Source: Devosia sp. (lineage in GTDB: Bacteria; Pseudomonadota; Alphaproteobacteria; Rhizobiales; Devosiaceae). Taken from it: 64,000 bases of DNA. Location of the stretch: contig NZ_JANQAH010000011.1 in assembly GCF_024707125.1 (NCBI RefSeq), forward strand, positions 558,001 through 622,000, in the 5' to 3' direction. Numbering within the stretch: the stretch's first letter is position 1; each line of letters begins with the position of its first letter. Positions 53,669 through 64,000 of this stretch are shown piece after piece. Under the pieces are notes generated by a model. That model made no database searches and was not told where the DNA came from. It saw only the letters and a list, made by a program, of their open reading frames with translations. A program made the position numbers and the translations under genes.

Positions 53669-55018
53669 TTACTCCTCCCTGAATGCGCGGGTTATTTGGT
53701 CTGTGAATGGTTTGACGAAGTAGGCGATTGCGACCTGTTCTTCGGTTTGGACGAAGACTTCCACAGGCATGCCGGGGACGAGGCCGGTGGGGCCCAGTTG
53801 GTCGAGGTCATCGGTGGGGTCGGCCTCGGCGAGATAGTAGCTCTGACCCGACTGCGGGTCGCTGGTGGCGGCGGCCGAGATGCGGGTGACCAGGCCCGCG
53901 ATTTCGGGGGTGGTGCGCTGGTTGAAGGCGGAGAAGCGGAGTTTTACGGGTTGCCCGAGGCGGAGCTGGTCGATGTCGTTGGTAGCGACGCGGAACTCGA
54001 TCTTGAGGTCCGCATCGGTGGGGACGATGGTCATGAGTTTTTCGGCCGGCGTGATGACGCCGCCAAGGGTGGTGACGGAGACCTCGTTGACCGTGCCACT
54101 GACCGGAGAGCGGATGATGGTGCGGGCCTGGCGGGCATCGACTTCGGTCAGGCGGTCGGTGAGTTCGGCAAGGCGCGCGTCGACGGTGCGCAGCTCGCGC
54201 AGGGCCTCCATGCCGCCGGTCTGGTCGATGGCGAGGATCTGCAGCTCGATTTCACTGATCCGGGCAGTGGCCCGGGCAATGCCGGCAGCGATCTCGCCTT
54301 CGGAACCCATCATGCGGGCAAGTTCGCGGTCGGTGGCATTGAGCTTGGTGGTTTCAATCAGGCCCTTGCTCGCAAGTTCGCCCATGCGGGAGCGTTCCTC
54401 GCGGACCAGCACGAGTTCGTCCCTGAGGGCAGAGTTCTGATAGTCGAGCCCGGCGATCTCTTCGCGCAACTGGGCAACCTGCAGCTTCAGCTGCGAGCGC
54501 AGCGATTGCTGGTTGAGCCTGGTGCTGTCGAACAATTGCTGCTCGCCGGCCAGGATCGGGGCCGCGCCGGGATAGCTGGCGAGATAGTGCTCGGGGAAGT
54601 CGATTTCATTCTCCTGCCCTGCCTGGGCCTGGAGCCGGGCCTGCCGCGCGACCAGTTCGGCCAATTGGCCGAGGAGGATCGAGCGCTCGGTGCGAATCTG
54701 CACGTCATCGAGCCGGAACAGAACATCGTCCTTTGCGACAATATCGCCCTCGCGCACCTCGATGGCGCGCACGACGCCGCCATCGAGGTGCTGGATGGCC
54801 TTGACCTCATCGTCGACGAGCACGGTGCCGAGCGAGATGACGGCGCCGGAGAGTTTTGCCGTGGCCGACCAGCCGCCGATGCCGACGACCAGCAGCACGG
54901 CGAAAATGCTGCCGGCAATGACCCGGCCACGCAGCCCAAAACTGTCCTGGTCAGCGCGTCGCGTCCGATGGTTGACGGGTTTGGCGGTGAAGGCGGCATA
55001 GGTGTCGATCGTGGTCAT
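53669..55018 (-). CDS. Type I secretion membrane-fusion adaptor (HlyD/PrtE family)
   Basis: 449 residues. A short cytoplasmic N-terminus, one membrane helix (about residues 30-52), a lipoyl-like half motif (LDGGVVRAIEVREGD), long coiled-coil hairpin (about 90-290) and a beta-barrel part (VTTLGGVITPAEKLMTIVP) match the HlyD-type adaptor of ABC exporters. It links PrtD in the inner membrane to a TolC-like outer membrane channel, which is not encoded here. ATG 55018 was taken; GTG 55021 is possible. Confidence 0.92.
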   Translation of the reverse strand: MTTIDTYAAFTAKPVNHRTRRADQDSFGLRGRVIAGSIFAVLLVVGIGGWSATAKLSGAVISLGTVLVDDEVKAIQHLDGGVVRAIEVREGDIVAKDDVLFRLDDVQIRTERSILLGQLAELVARQARLQAQAGQENEIDFPEHYLASYPGAAPILAGEQQLFDSTRLNQQSLRSQLKLQVAQLREEIAGLDYQNSALRDELVLVREERSRMGELASKGLIETTKLNATDRELARMMGSEGEIAAGIARATARISEIELQILAIDQTGGMEALRELRTVDARLAELTDRLTEVDARQARTIIRSPVSGTVNEVSVTTLGGVITPAEKLMTIVPTDADLKIEFRVATNDIDQLRLGQPVKLRFSAFNQRTTPEIAGLVTRISAAATSDPQSGQSYYLAEADPTDDLDQLGPTGLVPGMPVEVFVQTEEQVAIAYFVKPFTDQITRAFREE

Positions 55019-55041
55019 CACGCAGAACTCCGGGACGCAGG

Positions 55042-56870
55042 TCAGACGATGGTGTGTTCGATGGTGAAGGGCAGTTGGATGCCATCGACGCGGATGGCGA
55101 TTTCGAAGACGTCGTCACCATCGACATCGGCCTCGATGATGGAATGGTCGATATCGTCATAGCGCTCGTAGCGGACGCGGATCGGCAGGTCCTCGCGATC
55201 GCCCTCGTCGAGTTCTTCATAAAAATCTTCGAAGCGCTCTTCCTCGGTGCGCGCCGCTTTGCGGGAGATGTCGTAGTCCGCCACGCGGATGCGATCACCG
55301 ACCACGAAGTCGAGGATGTCGTGGACGAGCTGCCGGCTGAGGCTTGGGGCCTCGTCGATCACGGTGAAGATGAAGAGGTCGTCGCCGCGCCCGCCGGTGA
55401 TGACCGTGGCCGTGGTGCCGATGAAGAAGGTGTCATTGCCGCTGCCGCCAATGGCCGCTTCCATGTTTTGGAACGTGTCCGTGCCCATGCTGTCGCTGGT
55501 GGCGAGGCCGGTGACGAAGTCGACGATGAGGTCGTCGGCGCTCTCGGAATAGTCGAGCGTGTCAAAACCCTCGCCGCCATCGACATGGTCGTCGCCTGAG
55601 CCGGGAGCGATGGCATCGTCGCCTTCGCCGCCATGGATGATGTCGTCACCGGCGCCACCCTCGATGGTGTCGTTGCCTTCGTCGCCATGGATGATGTCAT
55701 TGCCGGCTTCGCCGAAGAGCAGGTCATTGCCGGCGCCGCCGCCGATGGTGTCGTTGCCCTCGCCGCCGAAGATGATGTCATTGCCCTCGTTGCCAAAGAG
55801 GGTGTCGTCGCCGTCCCCGCCAATGATGTGGTCGTCGCCGAGCCCGCCGGTGACGCTGTCATTGCCGGCGCGGGCGTCGATGATGTCATGGCCGGGCAGA
55901 GCGTCGATGTCGTCGTCCCGGGGGTGCCGGCATAGACGTCGGCATTGGCGGTCAGGTGCACCTGGTTGCGGACGATCTCGAGACTGGCGGTCTGCACGAT
56001 CTCGATCAGGCCATCGCTGATCTCATAGGTGAAGGTGACGAGACCGAGCATGCCGGGGAGCGTCGTCAGGGTCCAGCCTGCACCGGTCTGCACCAGGGTG
56101 GCGCCAGTGACGGTGAGGTCGTTGATGGTCAGAATATCATTGTCGGGATCGCTGGCCCCGAAGAGCAGTTGGGAGAGGCCGATCAGGACCACCTGGCCGG
56201 CAAAGACGTCGTGGAGGCGGACCGGGCCCAGAACGGTGGGGGCGCGGTTGGTGCCATTGTCGTCGTCATCATCCTCGTCGTCGTCATCGGGGTCGGCATT
56301 GTCATTGTCGCCGTCGTCCTCGCTGGGGCTCGGGGTGTCCTGATGAGGCTTTGGACCAGAGGAGGACGGGGTGATGTTCGGTTCGGCGCGATCGAAGAGG
56401 GCAGCATTGTCGTTCTGCGGCCGGTAGTGGACGGCAGCAGGGAAGAAGGGGGCGACATTGGGACCCAGGAAGTCGAAGGAGGCCGCGGTATAGTGGAAGG
56501 CGATCGGGTCGGGCATGGTAAAAGCCTCGTCCCAGCCCAGGGCCGCGTGACGGACTGAACTCCTCGGATGCTCTTCCTCGATGCCGCCGGTGGTCATGAG
56601 ATCGACCCCGGGGCCGCCGGGTTCGTGGCGGGTGCCGCGGGGAGCGCCGCTATTGGCGGCGGGATTGGCTTCGGTGCCCGGAGACACGTGGTCCTGGGCG
56701 TCAGCGGGAAAGACGCTTTTCACATAGGCGGCGATGCCGGTGAAGAACAGCGCCAGATAGACCGGCAGGCGCGAGGTTTTCTCGGGAACGTTGAACTCGA
56801 GCTTTTTCCTGAGGTCGGCCGGATCGGATTTTTGGTGCTGCTGCTGGCTGGATTTGGCCTCGATGATCAT
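55042..56870 (-). pseudogene. RTX calcium-binding protein, disrupted by a 1-base frameshift
   Basis: The frame from 56870 codes for an N-terminal segment, an acidic linker (Asp-rich, about 56255-56320) and a cadherin-like domain (DPDNDILTINDLTVTGATL), then VYAGTPG, where it leaves frame at CCCGGGGG (55917-55924). In the frame one base over, GGxGxDxxx nonapeptides (GGEGNDTI, GGAGNDLL, GGAGDDII and others) continue to the C-terminus at 55042. Adding one base yields about 609 residues. RTX repeats bind Ca2+ outside the cell; the gene overlaps the PrtD gene by 4 bases and is the natural substrate of this exporter. Confidence 0.88.
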
Positions 56871-58630
56871 GCCATGCCTCCCGTTTCCGTCCGCGGCTCG
56901 ACCACTTTGAGGCCACCGGCATTGGTATTGAGGTTGGCCTGGCGCTGGCCGGCAACGATCTCTTCCTTGGGACCGAAGGCGGTCAGCCGGCCATTCTGGA
57001 TGACCGCCACCATGTCGACCTCGGCCAGGATCGAGGGGCGATGGGCAACGACAATGGCAATGCCGCCACGGGCCCGGATCTGGCGGATGGCCAGGTTCAG
57101 CGCCTGTTCGCCCTCGGCATCGAGGAAGGCATTGGGTTCGTCCATGATGACCACGAAGGGATCGCCATAAAGCGCCCGGGCCAGACCGATGCGCTGGCGC
57201 TGGCCGGCCGAGAGGGCGGTGCCCATGGGGCCAAGCTGGGTGTCATAGCCATCGGGGAGCCTGACGATCATCTCGTGCACGCCCGCCGCCTTGGTGGCCG
57301 CGACAATGGCGCGGGCATCGCGCTGCGGGGCCAGGCGGGTGATGTTTTCCACGATCGTGCCATCGAGCAGAGCCACGTCCTGGGGGAGATAGCCCACATA
57401 TTGGCCGAGCTTGTCCTCGTCCCACTGGGTGAGGTCGGCCTCGTCGAGACGGATGGCACCGCGCAGGGATGGCCAGATACCGGTCAGGGCGCGAACCAGC
57501 GTGGTCTTGCCGCCGCCGCTGGGGCCGATCACCCCAAGACCCTGGCCGGCATTGAGCTCGAAGGCGACTTCGGTGAGGAGGACCCGGCCACTGGCCGGCG
57601 CGGCCACCGAGATCTTGTCCACTTTGAGCGACTTGGACGGGGCCGGCAGGTCAAGCGGCTTGGTCATGTTGGAGAGGGCCACCATGGTATCGCGCAACCG
57701 CTTGAACGCCTGGCGGGCGGCAACGACGCCCTTCCAATTGCCGATGGCCATGTCGATGGGGGCCAGGGCGCGGGAGGAAGCGACCGAGACGGCGATGATG
57801 GCGCCGGCAGACATCTGGCCCTGAATGGTCAGGTAAGCACCGACGCCCAATAGGGCCGATTGCAGCACCATCCTCAAAATGCGCGAGAAGGCGCCAAAGG
57901 TGCCGATGACATCGCTGGCGCGGGTCTGCAGGGTCAGGTGGTCCTGGTTGACCTCGTTGAAGCGGCTGACGGCCCGGCCGGCAAAGCCCATGGCCTTCAG
58001 GATATCGGCATTGCGGGCATTCGAGTCAGCCACGGCATTGCGGGTGAGGAAGGCCTGTTGGGCGGCGGCGGCGAGTTTGCGCGACTTGAGTTCGGTCCAG
58101 ATGGTGAGGAGGGTCAGGACAAAGGCGCCGCCGAGCGTCAGGGCGCCGAGCACGGGGTGGAGGAAGTAGACGAACAAAATGTAGAGCGGCACCCAGGGCA
58201 GATCGAACAGGGCCACCGGGCCCTGGCTGCCCATAAAGGTGCGGATGGTGTCGACGTCGCGGCCGCGTTCCAGGGCCTCGCCGGTGGAAAAGCCGAAGCG
58301 GGGCATGTCGACGCTGACGCGATGGGCAATGGGGGCCAGCATGCGATCAAAGCGGGCCCCGATGCGCACCAGCAATTGGCTGCGCACGATGTCGAAGACG
58401 CCCTGGAAGAGATAGAGCCCGATAACGAGGATGGAGAGCGCCAGGAGGGTCGGGATGGAGCCGCTGGTCAGGGCCCGGTCGTAAATCTGCAGCATGTAGA
58501 ACGAGCCGGTCAAAGCCAGCACATTGATGATGCCCGAGATCCAGAACAGGAAGACCGCGACGCCCTTGAACTCCCGGCGCAGCATCTCGTCGCCGCGATG
58601 TTCGGCTAAAACCTTTGTCGTCGATGCCAT
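56867..58630 (-). CDS. Type I secretion ATPase/permease (PrtD family)
   Basis: 587 residues. The N-terminal membrane domain (SGIINVLALTGSFYMLQIYDR, typical of PrtD/LapB-like exporters, without a C39 peptidase domain) is followed by an ATPase domain with Walker A GPSGGGKTT, Q-loop YLPQDVALLDGTI, signature LSAGQRQR and Walker B FVVIMDEPNAFLD. It exports RTX proteins in one step through the adaptor. First gene after the terminator that follows the giant RTX gene. Confidence 0.94.
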   Translation of the reverse strand: MASTTKVLAEHRGDEMLRREFKGVAVFLFWISGIINVLALTGSFYMLQIYDRALTSGSIPTLLALSILVIGLYLFQGVFDIVRSQLLVRIGARFDRMLAPIAHRVSVDMPRFGFSTGEALERGRDVDTIRTFMGSQGPVALFDLPWVPLYILFVYFLHPVLGALTLGGAFVLTLLTIWTELKSRKLAAAAQQAFLTRNAVADSNARNADILKAMGFAGRAVSRFNEVNQDHLTLQTRASDVIGTFGAFSRILRMVLQSALLGVGAYLTIQGQMSAGAIIAVSVASSRALAPIDMAIGNWKGVVAARQAFKRLRDTMVALSNMTKPLDLPAPSKSLKVDKISVAAPASGRVLLTEVAFELNAGQGLGVIGPSGGGKTTLVRALTGIWPSLRGAIRLDEADLTQWDEDKLGQYVGYLPQDVALLDGTIVENITRLAPQRDARAIVAATKAAGVHEMIVRLPDGYDTQLGPMGTALSAGQRQRIGLARALYGDPFVVIMDEPNAFLDAEGEQALNLAIRQIRARGGIAIVVAHRPSILAEVDMVAVIQNGRLTAFGPKEEIVAGQRQANLNTNAGGLKVVEPRTETGGMA

Positions 58631-58663
58631 GATCAGCCCCCGGAATGGTGGATTATCGAAAGG

Positions 58664-58693
58664 AAAAAGCCCGGCCGGTTAAACCGGCCGGGC
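58664..58693 (-). terminator. Intrinsic terminator after the giant RTX gene
   Basis: On the minus strand a palindromic GC stem (58669-58693, essentially perfect, 10-12 bp with a tiny T/A loop) is followed by TTTTT. It lies 10 bases after the giant RTX stop and separates it from the exporter operon. Confidence 0.9.
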
Positions 58694-58702
58694 AGTTGGA
58701 GG

Positions 58703-61700
58703 CTAAAGGTTGAAGTCGGTGCCGGTCAGGGCGTGGTTGCCGGCAATGCTGATCCGGAACTCGGGGGCATTGTCCCCGGCCGTATTGCCCGAGATGACGG
58801 TATATTCCCCATCCTCCCGCGTCTCATGGGTGACCACGATCTGGCCCGGGGCCGTGGTGGAGGTTTGGAGGGTGAAGCTGTTGTTCCCCGCCACCCCGGC
58901 ATTGGCATCGATCCCCGAGAGGTCGATCTTGTCGCCGGCCTCAAAGCCCTTGATCGTGTCGCCATGGGCGGCAGTGGCCGAACCGAAGACGAAGATGTCT
59001 TCACCCGCTCCGCCATCCACCACATTGACGGCATTGCTCATGGTGATCACGTCATCGCCCGAGCCGGTGGTGACATTCTCCACCCCATAGAGCGTATCGG
59101 TGCCGCTCTGGCTCGACACCGCGCTGCCGCGGCCACCCACCCCGGTGCCCAGGTCCACCGTGGCATTGGCGGTGAGGAAGGCCAGGTCCAGCGTGTCATT
59201 GCCGGCATCACCCGAGATCTCGCCACCATAATAGGTGTCATTGCCATCGTTGAGCGAACCGACGAAGAGGTCGTTGCCGGCGCCACCGAAGACGGTGTCG
59301 TCATCTGCCCCGGCATCGATGAGGTCATTGCCCGAACCACCGAAGAGGCGATCGTCACCCGCCTCGCCATAGATCAGGTCATCGTCATCGCCGCCGAAGA
59401 CATCGTCGTCGCCATCATCGGCAAAGACCACATCGCGACCCGCCCCGGCATCGACGAAGTCATCACCGGCACCGGCCCGGATCACGTCCACTCCGGCATT
59501 GGCGATGATGTAGTCCGTCCCGGCAAAGCCGAACACCAGGTCCCCACCAGACGTCCCCAGCAACACATCATCCTGGGGCGTCCCAAGTACAGGACCACCG
59601 GCAGACGAGGCGTCGTCATCATCGTCATCGTCGCAGTCGTCGTCATCTTCGTGATCGTCGTCGTCTTCGTCCTCGTCGTCCTCGTCGTCGTCCGGGTCCG
59701 TAGGCTCGGGATCGGTGGGATCAGGATTGCTCGGATTTTCCTCGCCGTCCTCGTCATGCTCGACGAGGCCGAGCTGTGGCAGGCCATTCGGGCTATGGAA
59801 GGTCACCGAATGCGTGCCGCTCGTCACCGTGGTCGTGCCGTTACCGTTCTGGACCACGGTGTAGTCGCCGCCAGCGCTTCCTTCCGGCAACTCGATGACA
59901 TCCTGAGGACGCAGCGTCCCGATGATGACGTCATTGCCGCCGCCAGTCTTGAACACGATGCGGTGCGCCGAAAGGAGCGAGGTGATATCCACCGTGTCGT
60001 CGCCGGAGCCGCCCGTCACCGTGATGGTGTCCGGCCGCAGGCTGGTCAGGCTGAAATCGCCGAACATCTGCACGCTGTTGTCGCCGCCGCCGGGATTGAC
60101 GACGATCTCCTCGATATCCGTCATCGCGGCAATGACGACCTCGGCACCGCCGCCGACCTGGCGCGTAATCACGATCTCGGCTTCGAAATCGCCGCCGACA
60201 TCGCCATCTTCAAATGCGATCCGGGCAATCGCTTCGTCGATGGTGTAGATGCGATAGGTCTCATCCTCGTCGTTGCCGCTGACGACCAGCGTATCGCCGC
60301 CTGCACCTTCAAAGCCGCCGTTGATCGCGTCGCTGCCGTCACCGACACTCCAGATGAACGTGTCGTTGTCGGTCGCACCGGTGGTGGCATTGTCCCCCTC
60401 GGGGAGATTGCTGCCGAACAGCGCATCATCTCCGGCACCACCGATGATGATGTCGTCGCCTTCGCTACCCCTGATCTCGTCATTGCCGGCAAGGCCGAAG
60501 ATGATTTGGCCGACGATACCGGGCACCGTGATGGTATTGTCAGCCGCGGTTCCCGTGTTGACCACGAAGGTTTGGTCGGCGAACTGGATGCGCTCCATGC
60601 CGTTCGCCGTGCCCATCTGTTCGAGCTGAGAATCGTCCTCGTCGCCATTCGAGGCGTCGATATCGTCGATCGTCAGCGTCGAGCCATTGAAGACGATGGC
60701 GTAGCCGCTGGCAGGGCCGGTGAAAACCGCTGTGTCCGTGCCCACTCCACCGACAAGATCGTCGTTGCCGGCGCCGCCGATGAGGATGTCATCGCCTACG
60801 CCACCATTAAGGTCGTCGTTGCCAGCACCGCCGCGCAGAGTATCGGCCCCGTCATTGCCATTGATCGTGTCACTGCCGGTGCCGCCGGTGATATCGTTGG
60901 CAAGTCCGTTGCCGGTAAGGGTCCGATTGCCGCCACCTGCAACCACCAGGTTCTCGACATTGCTGCCGAGGGTGTAGTTGCCCGATGCAGAGAGGACGAC
61001 GGTATCGGTCCCGCCATTGGCGGCTTCGGTGACCATATCGACAGGGCCTGATGAGGTATCATCGACGTAGTAGGTGTCGTTGCCGGCCCCACCGTTCATC
61101 GCATCGGCGCCCAAGCCGCCCACCAGAAGGTCATCCCCATCGCCACCGTTCAGCGTGTCGTTTCCGTCGATGCCGAGAAGGATGTCCCGTCCGGTCGTCC
61201 CGTTGAGAGTGTTGGGGGCGTCATTGCCGGTTACGACATTGTAGTCGATGCCGCCGACCTCGATCCGCTCGATATTCCTCAGGATGTCGTTGCCTGCCGT
61301 GGTCATGCGCAGGTCGCCGCCTGAACTGAAGTCGAAGGCCGTGTTGGACAGCTGGCCCGCCATCACCGCAGTATCGATGCTATCACCGCCGTCGATGACA
61401 TTGTTGCCCGAATTGCCGGTGATCCGGTTGGCGAGTGCGTTGCCAGTGCCGTTGATGTTGCTGCTGCCGATGAGCACGAGGTTCTCGACTTCGGCGGCCA
61501 GCGTGTAGCTGACGCTGCTACGCACCGTATCGACGCCACCACCTGCCAGTTCGACGACGTTGTCGAAACCGGTGACACCGCTGCCGGAAACATCGTCGAC
61601 GACGTAGGTGTCGTCGCCGGCGCCACCGGTCAACAGGTCCGCGCCAGCACCGCCATCGAGAATGTTGTTGCCCGCATTGCCGGTGAGAGTGTCATTGTGG

Positions 61701-64000
61701 GCACTGCCGGTAAGGTTTTCGATGCTGACCAGCAGATCTTCGGCGCCGGCGGCCATGGCAACGGCCAGCGTCGTGGCTGTTGAAGCAAGGGTAACGGTCA
61801 CACCTGCAGTTGCCGAGGCATAGGTCGCAGTATCATTGCCATCGCCCCCGTCGAGGCGATCGTTGCCGACGCCACCTTCGAGCAGGTCGTCCCCAGCATC
61901 GCCATAGAGCAGGTCGTTGTCGGCGCCGCCTTCCAGGTCGTCGTTGCCGAAGCCGCCCCGCAAGACGTCGGCTCCGCCGTCGCCAAACAGCCTGTTGGCC
62001 TCGTTGTTGCCGATCAGGGTATCGTCGTGATTGGCACCCTCGACATTCTCGATGTTGCGGATCCAGGAGAAGCCCGAGGCCTCGCCGGTCAGGAGGTTGA
62101 CCTGGACGCCAACACTGGTCGCCGACTGATAGTTGAGCGTGTCTCCAGCCGCTTCAGTTGCGTGATCGAGCATATCGGCTTCGAAGTGCTCGACGCCGTT
62201 TATCATCGTCGAGGTTTCGAGGGCGGTGATCGTCGTGCCGTTGAAGGTGACATCGAGCGTATCGTCGTCATTGTCTCCGATGAAGCTCAGCGTGTCGGCG
62301 CCGGCGCCGCCCTGGAAGGCGTCATTCCCCTCGCCATTGTGGTAGATAAACGTGTCGTCGCCATCGCCGCCGTTGTAGGCGTCGTCGCCTTCGCCACCAT
62401 CGAGCAGGTCGTTGCCGGCATCGCCGTTCAGGATGTCGTTGCCGGTGCCGCCGTTCAGGATGTCGTTGCCGACCAGGCCGTTCAGCGTGTCGTTGCCACC
62501 ATTGCCATTGATCGTGTCGCCGCCGGCGCTGCCGTTCAGCGTGTTGCCGCCGCCGGTCCCGGCTATCAGTTCGCCCACGACATCCGTCGCTGTCGAATAG
62601 ACGGTATGCTCGTTGCCGAGATCGTCCGTGTAGATCACCTGGGCCCGAATATAGCGCCCGCCGAAGTCGGTGGCGCCACTGCCGGTCGTGGGAATAGTCC
62701 AGCTCAGCCCGGTCGCGTCGGCGACGTTCGTCCAGGGGCCGGCCGGCGAGTTCGACCACTGCCACTGATAGGCTATCAGCCCCTCCTCGAAGGCATCGGT
62801 GATACCATCCGCGTCGGTGAAGGCGACCGTCATGGTGAGCGTCTGGCCCTCCGTCGGCGACATGTCGCTGATGAGAAGCGGGCCGACCGGTTGATCATTG
62901 GTGCCGACGACTAGATCGGTCGTCAGGGACATCACGGTCTCGGTGACCCCGCCGGCGTCGACATAGGTGCCCACGACGCGGATGCGCAGGCCGGTGTGCT
63001 CATCGCCGGGCGTGAAGGTCGTTCCGAAGGCGCCCGGAATATTGATGTAGTCGCCGGTGCCGTCGTTGCGTTCGATCTGCCAGCGGAAGGTCATGTTGGG
63101 CACGTTGCCACTGCCGACCGGGCCGGGATTGTTGGCGTCGTAGACGTTGCCGGCGTGGACCGAAAGCACCTGGCCTTCGGTGGCCGGCAGGCCAACGATG
63201 GTCAGCCGGCCGACAGGCTCATGGTTGCCCGACTGCTGGAGAACCACGGTCTGGTCAGAGAACTGGATGCGCTCGATACCCACCAGGGTATCGACACCTT
63301 CGTCGATCTGCGGATCGACCTCCTCCATTTCGCGACGGGCAATGCGCACGCTGCCGTCCTCAAACTCGGTGATCTCGTACCAGTCCTTGTTGCCCGCATA
63401 GACGGCGGTATCGACATTGTCGCTCGCGTCCTCGTCGTAGAGAATTTCGCGGTGGATATGCATCTGGCTTGGCAGGATGGTTCGATCCATCATCAGATCG
63501 AACATGGATTTGCCGACCCAGGACATCATGTTGGCCACGAGCGCCGTGGGCGGATTGACACCCAGTGCGGCGACCCAGCCGGTCACCTGCTGCTGGGTAA
63601 AGACATGTTTGAGCGTATCGACCGTGGCGATCTCGTTGGCACCCGCGGCGTCATTCGGCAGGGCTCCCGTTGGGCGGCCCGTCGTGGGCGAGAGTACAGG
63701 CTCGGTGATGCGGATGCGCACGTTCAGCCAAGCATCGCCATGGATGAAGTCGTCGCCGCCGCGGCCTTCAAAGGTATCATTGCCGTCGCCGCCGATCAGG
63801 ACGTTACCCGAGGCGAAGGCGATAGCCTTCTCCAAATCCGGGGCATTGCCCGGCCGCTCCAGCAGCACCTTGTTGAGCAGCGCTTCGAGCCCATGGATAC
63901 GGTCGACGCCAGCCCAACTGAGCTCGTGATTTGTCATATCGAGCTCGGTTTCGATCTCCTCCCTGCTGCCGCGGTCGTCCCCCCGCAGGACGTCATTGTG
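58703..64000 (-). CDS. Giant RTX repeat protein, peroxidase-RTX type (5' truncated by window)
   Basis: The frame stays open to the window edge ([11 protein letters not shown]... precedes the first internal Met at 63937), so more than 1760 residues are visible and the start is outside. In order: [20 protein letters not shown] with [14 protein letters not shown] near the visible start, a segment common in Rhizobiales animal-heme-peroxidase/RTX proteins; two Ig-like domains of the ATEGQ type (around 62.5-63.2 kb); long arrays of GGxGxDxxx repeats (59.0-59.5 and 60.4-62.5 kb); an Asp/Glu-rich linker (59.59-59.71 kb); and a C-terminal secretion-signal-like end. It binds Ca2+ extracellularly and is secreted by the adjacent type I system. 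A peroxidase domain upstream is inferred, not seen. Confidence 0.88.
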   Translation of the reverse strand, partial: HNDVLRGDDRGSREEIETELDMTNHELSWAGVDRIHGLEALLNKVLLERPGNAPDLEKAIAFASGNVLIGGDGNDTFEGRGGDDFIHGDAWLNVRIRITEPVLSPTTGRPTGALPNDAAGANEIATVDTLKHVFTQQQVTGWVAALGVNPPTALVANMMSWVGKSMFDLMMDRTILPSQMHIHREILYDEDASDNVDTAVYAGNKDWYEITEFEDGSVRIARREMEEVDPQIDEGVDTLVGIERIQFSDQTVVLQQSGNHEPVGRLTIVGLPATEGQVLSVHAGNVYDANNPGPVGSGNVPNMTFRWQIERNDGTGDYINIPGAFGTTFTPGDEHTGLRIRVVGTYVDAGGVTETVMSLTTDLVVGTNDQPVGPLLISDMSPTEGQTLTMTVAFTDADGITDAFEEGLIAYQWQWSNSPAGPWTNVADATGLSWTIPTTGSGATDFGGRYIRAQVIYTDDLGNEHTVYSTATDVVGELIAGTGGGNTLNGSAGGDTINGNGGNDTLNGLVGNDILNGGTGNDILNGDAGNDLLDGGEGDDAYNGGDGDDTFIYHNGEGNDAFQGGAGADTLSFIGDNDDDTLDVTFNGTTITALETSTMINGVEHFEADMLDHATEAAGDTLNYQSATSVGVQVNLLTGEASGFSWIRNIENVEGANHDDTLIGNNEANRLFGDGGADVLRGGFGNDDLEGGADNDLLYGDAGDDLLEGGVGNDRLDGGDGNDTATYASATAGVTVTLASTATTLAVAMAAGAEDLLVSIENLTGSAHNDTLTGNAGNNILDGGAGADLLTGGAGDDTYVVDDVSGSGVTGFDNVVELAGGGVDTVRSSVSYTLAAEVENLVLIGSSNINGTGNALANRITGNSGNNVIDGGDSIDTAVMAGQLSNTAFDFSSGGDLRMTTAGNDILRNIERIEVGGIDYNVVTGNDAPNTLNGTTGRDILLGIDGNDTLNGGDGDDLLVGGLGADAMNGGAGNDTYYVDDTSSGPVDMVTEAANGGTDTVVLSASGNYTLGSNVENLVVAGGGNRTLTGNGLANDITGGTGSDTINGNDGADTLRGGAGNDDLNGGVGDDILIGGAGNDDLVGGVGTDTAVFTGPASGYAIVFNGSTLTIDDIDASNGDEDDSQLEQMGTANGMERIQFADQTFVVNTGTAADNTITVPGIVGQIIFGLAGNDEIRGSEGDDIIIGGAGDDALFGSNLPEGDNATTGATDNDTFIWSVGDGSDAINGGFEGAGGDTLVVSGNDEDETYRIYTIDEAIARIAFEDGDVGGDFEAEIVITRQVGGGAEVVIAAMTDIEEIVVNPGGGDNSVQMFGDFSLTSLRPDTITVTGGSGDDTVDITSLLSAHRIVFKTGGGNDVIIGTLRPQDVIELPEGSAGGDYTVVQNGNGTTTVTSGTHSVTFHSPNGLPQLGLVEHDEDGEENPSNPDPTDPEPTDPDDDEDDEDEDDDDHEDDDDCDDDDDDDASSAGGPVLGTPQDDVLLGTSGGDLVFGFAGTDYIIANAGVDVIRAGAGDDFVDAGAGRDVVFADDGDDDVFGGDDDDLIYGEAGDDRLFGGSGNDLIDAGADDDTVFGGAGNDLFVGSLNDGNDTYYGGEISGDAGNDTLDLAFLTANATVDLGTGVGGRGSAVSSQSGTDTLYGVENVTTGSGDDVITMSNAVNVVDGGAGEDIFVFGSATAAHGDTIKGFEAGDKIDLSGIDANAGVAGNNSFTLQTSTTAPGQIVVTHETREDGEYTVISGNTAGDNAPEFRISIAGNHALTGTDFNL

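Noticed and set aside
58733-61051. A 772-codon open frame antisense to the giant RTX gene
   Set aside because: The repetitive Val/Ile/Ala/Asp composition mirrors the RTX repeats of the coding strand.
59000-62500. Regular short repeats that could suggest a CRISPR array or tandem satellite
   Set aside because: They are the 27-base DNA versions of RTX nonapeptides in one continuous reading frame; there are no unique spacers.

Overview
This 64 kb window is GC-rich chromosomal DNA from an alphaproteobacterium, most likely a member of the Hyphomicrobiales (Rhizobiales) close to Devosia. The evidence is a ugp-type sugar/glycerophosphate transporter, several dipeptide-type ABC systems tied to catabolic genes, rhizobial-type GGGGAGA/TCTCCCC mosaic repeats, a YkoF-ThiXYZ locus behind a THI element, and RTX proteins with a PrtD/HlyD exporter. 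The genus is inferred, not shown. No rRNA, tRNA, CRISPR array, transposase or integrase was seen.

Layout. 0-4.7 kb (+): end of a peptide ABC transporter, a beta-lactamase-fold hydrolase, anmK, an acetyltransferase and an EamA exporter; this looks like cell-wall muropeptide recycling. 4.7-7.9 kb (-): HAF-repeat autotransporter and an AraC regulator. 8.1-13.4 kb (-): ugpBAEC plus a sugar isomerase/epimerase. 13.7-29.3 kb: a sugar module with L-xylulose-reductase-like and ribitol-dehydrogenase-like SDRs, a complete dipeptide-type ABC importer, a GH39 glycosidase, a GntR regulator, a Gfo/Idh/MocA dehydrogenase, and an operon encoding an IlvD/Edd dehydratase, a TIM-barrel lactonase/hydrolase, a DapA-like aldolase and an atypical SDR. 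Together these can be read as a non-phosphorylative pathway from glycoside to aldose, lactone, aldonate, 2-keto-3-deoxy acid and cleavage products. 29.3-35.8 kb: regulators (AraC, LuxR with an NTF2-like N-terminus, CadC-like with TPRs), a VOC protein, a cold-shock protein, an aldehyde dehydrogenase and a broken DUF1127 gene.

35.9-49.5 kb is the most intriguing block. It holds four amidohydrolases (two are paralogues lacking the usual HxH metal motif), an entire dipeptide-type ABC importer, a hydantoin/Asp-Glu racemase, a flavin reductase and a divergent GntR regulator. It resembles an import-and-hydrolysis pathway for a nitrogen heterocycle or cyclic amide whose substrate I cannot name.

49.6-52.9 kb (+): a TPP riboswitch controlling ykoF-thiXZY, for uptake of a thiamine pyrimidine precursor. 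53.0-64.0 kb (-): a type I secretion locus with a very large RTX protein that runs off the window end, a PrtD-type ATPase, a second RTX protein, an HlyD-type adaptor and a NarL-type response regulator.

Two features recur. First, palindromes related to TTGTCGACAA sit in four promoter regions of the two GntR-controlled modules. Second, four otherwise well-preserved genes (a dppB-type permease, a DUF1127 gene, ykoF and an RTX gene) each carry a single-base frameshift in a short homopolymer. This suggests base-calling errors at least as strongly as real pseudogenes.
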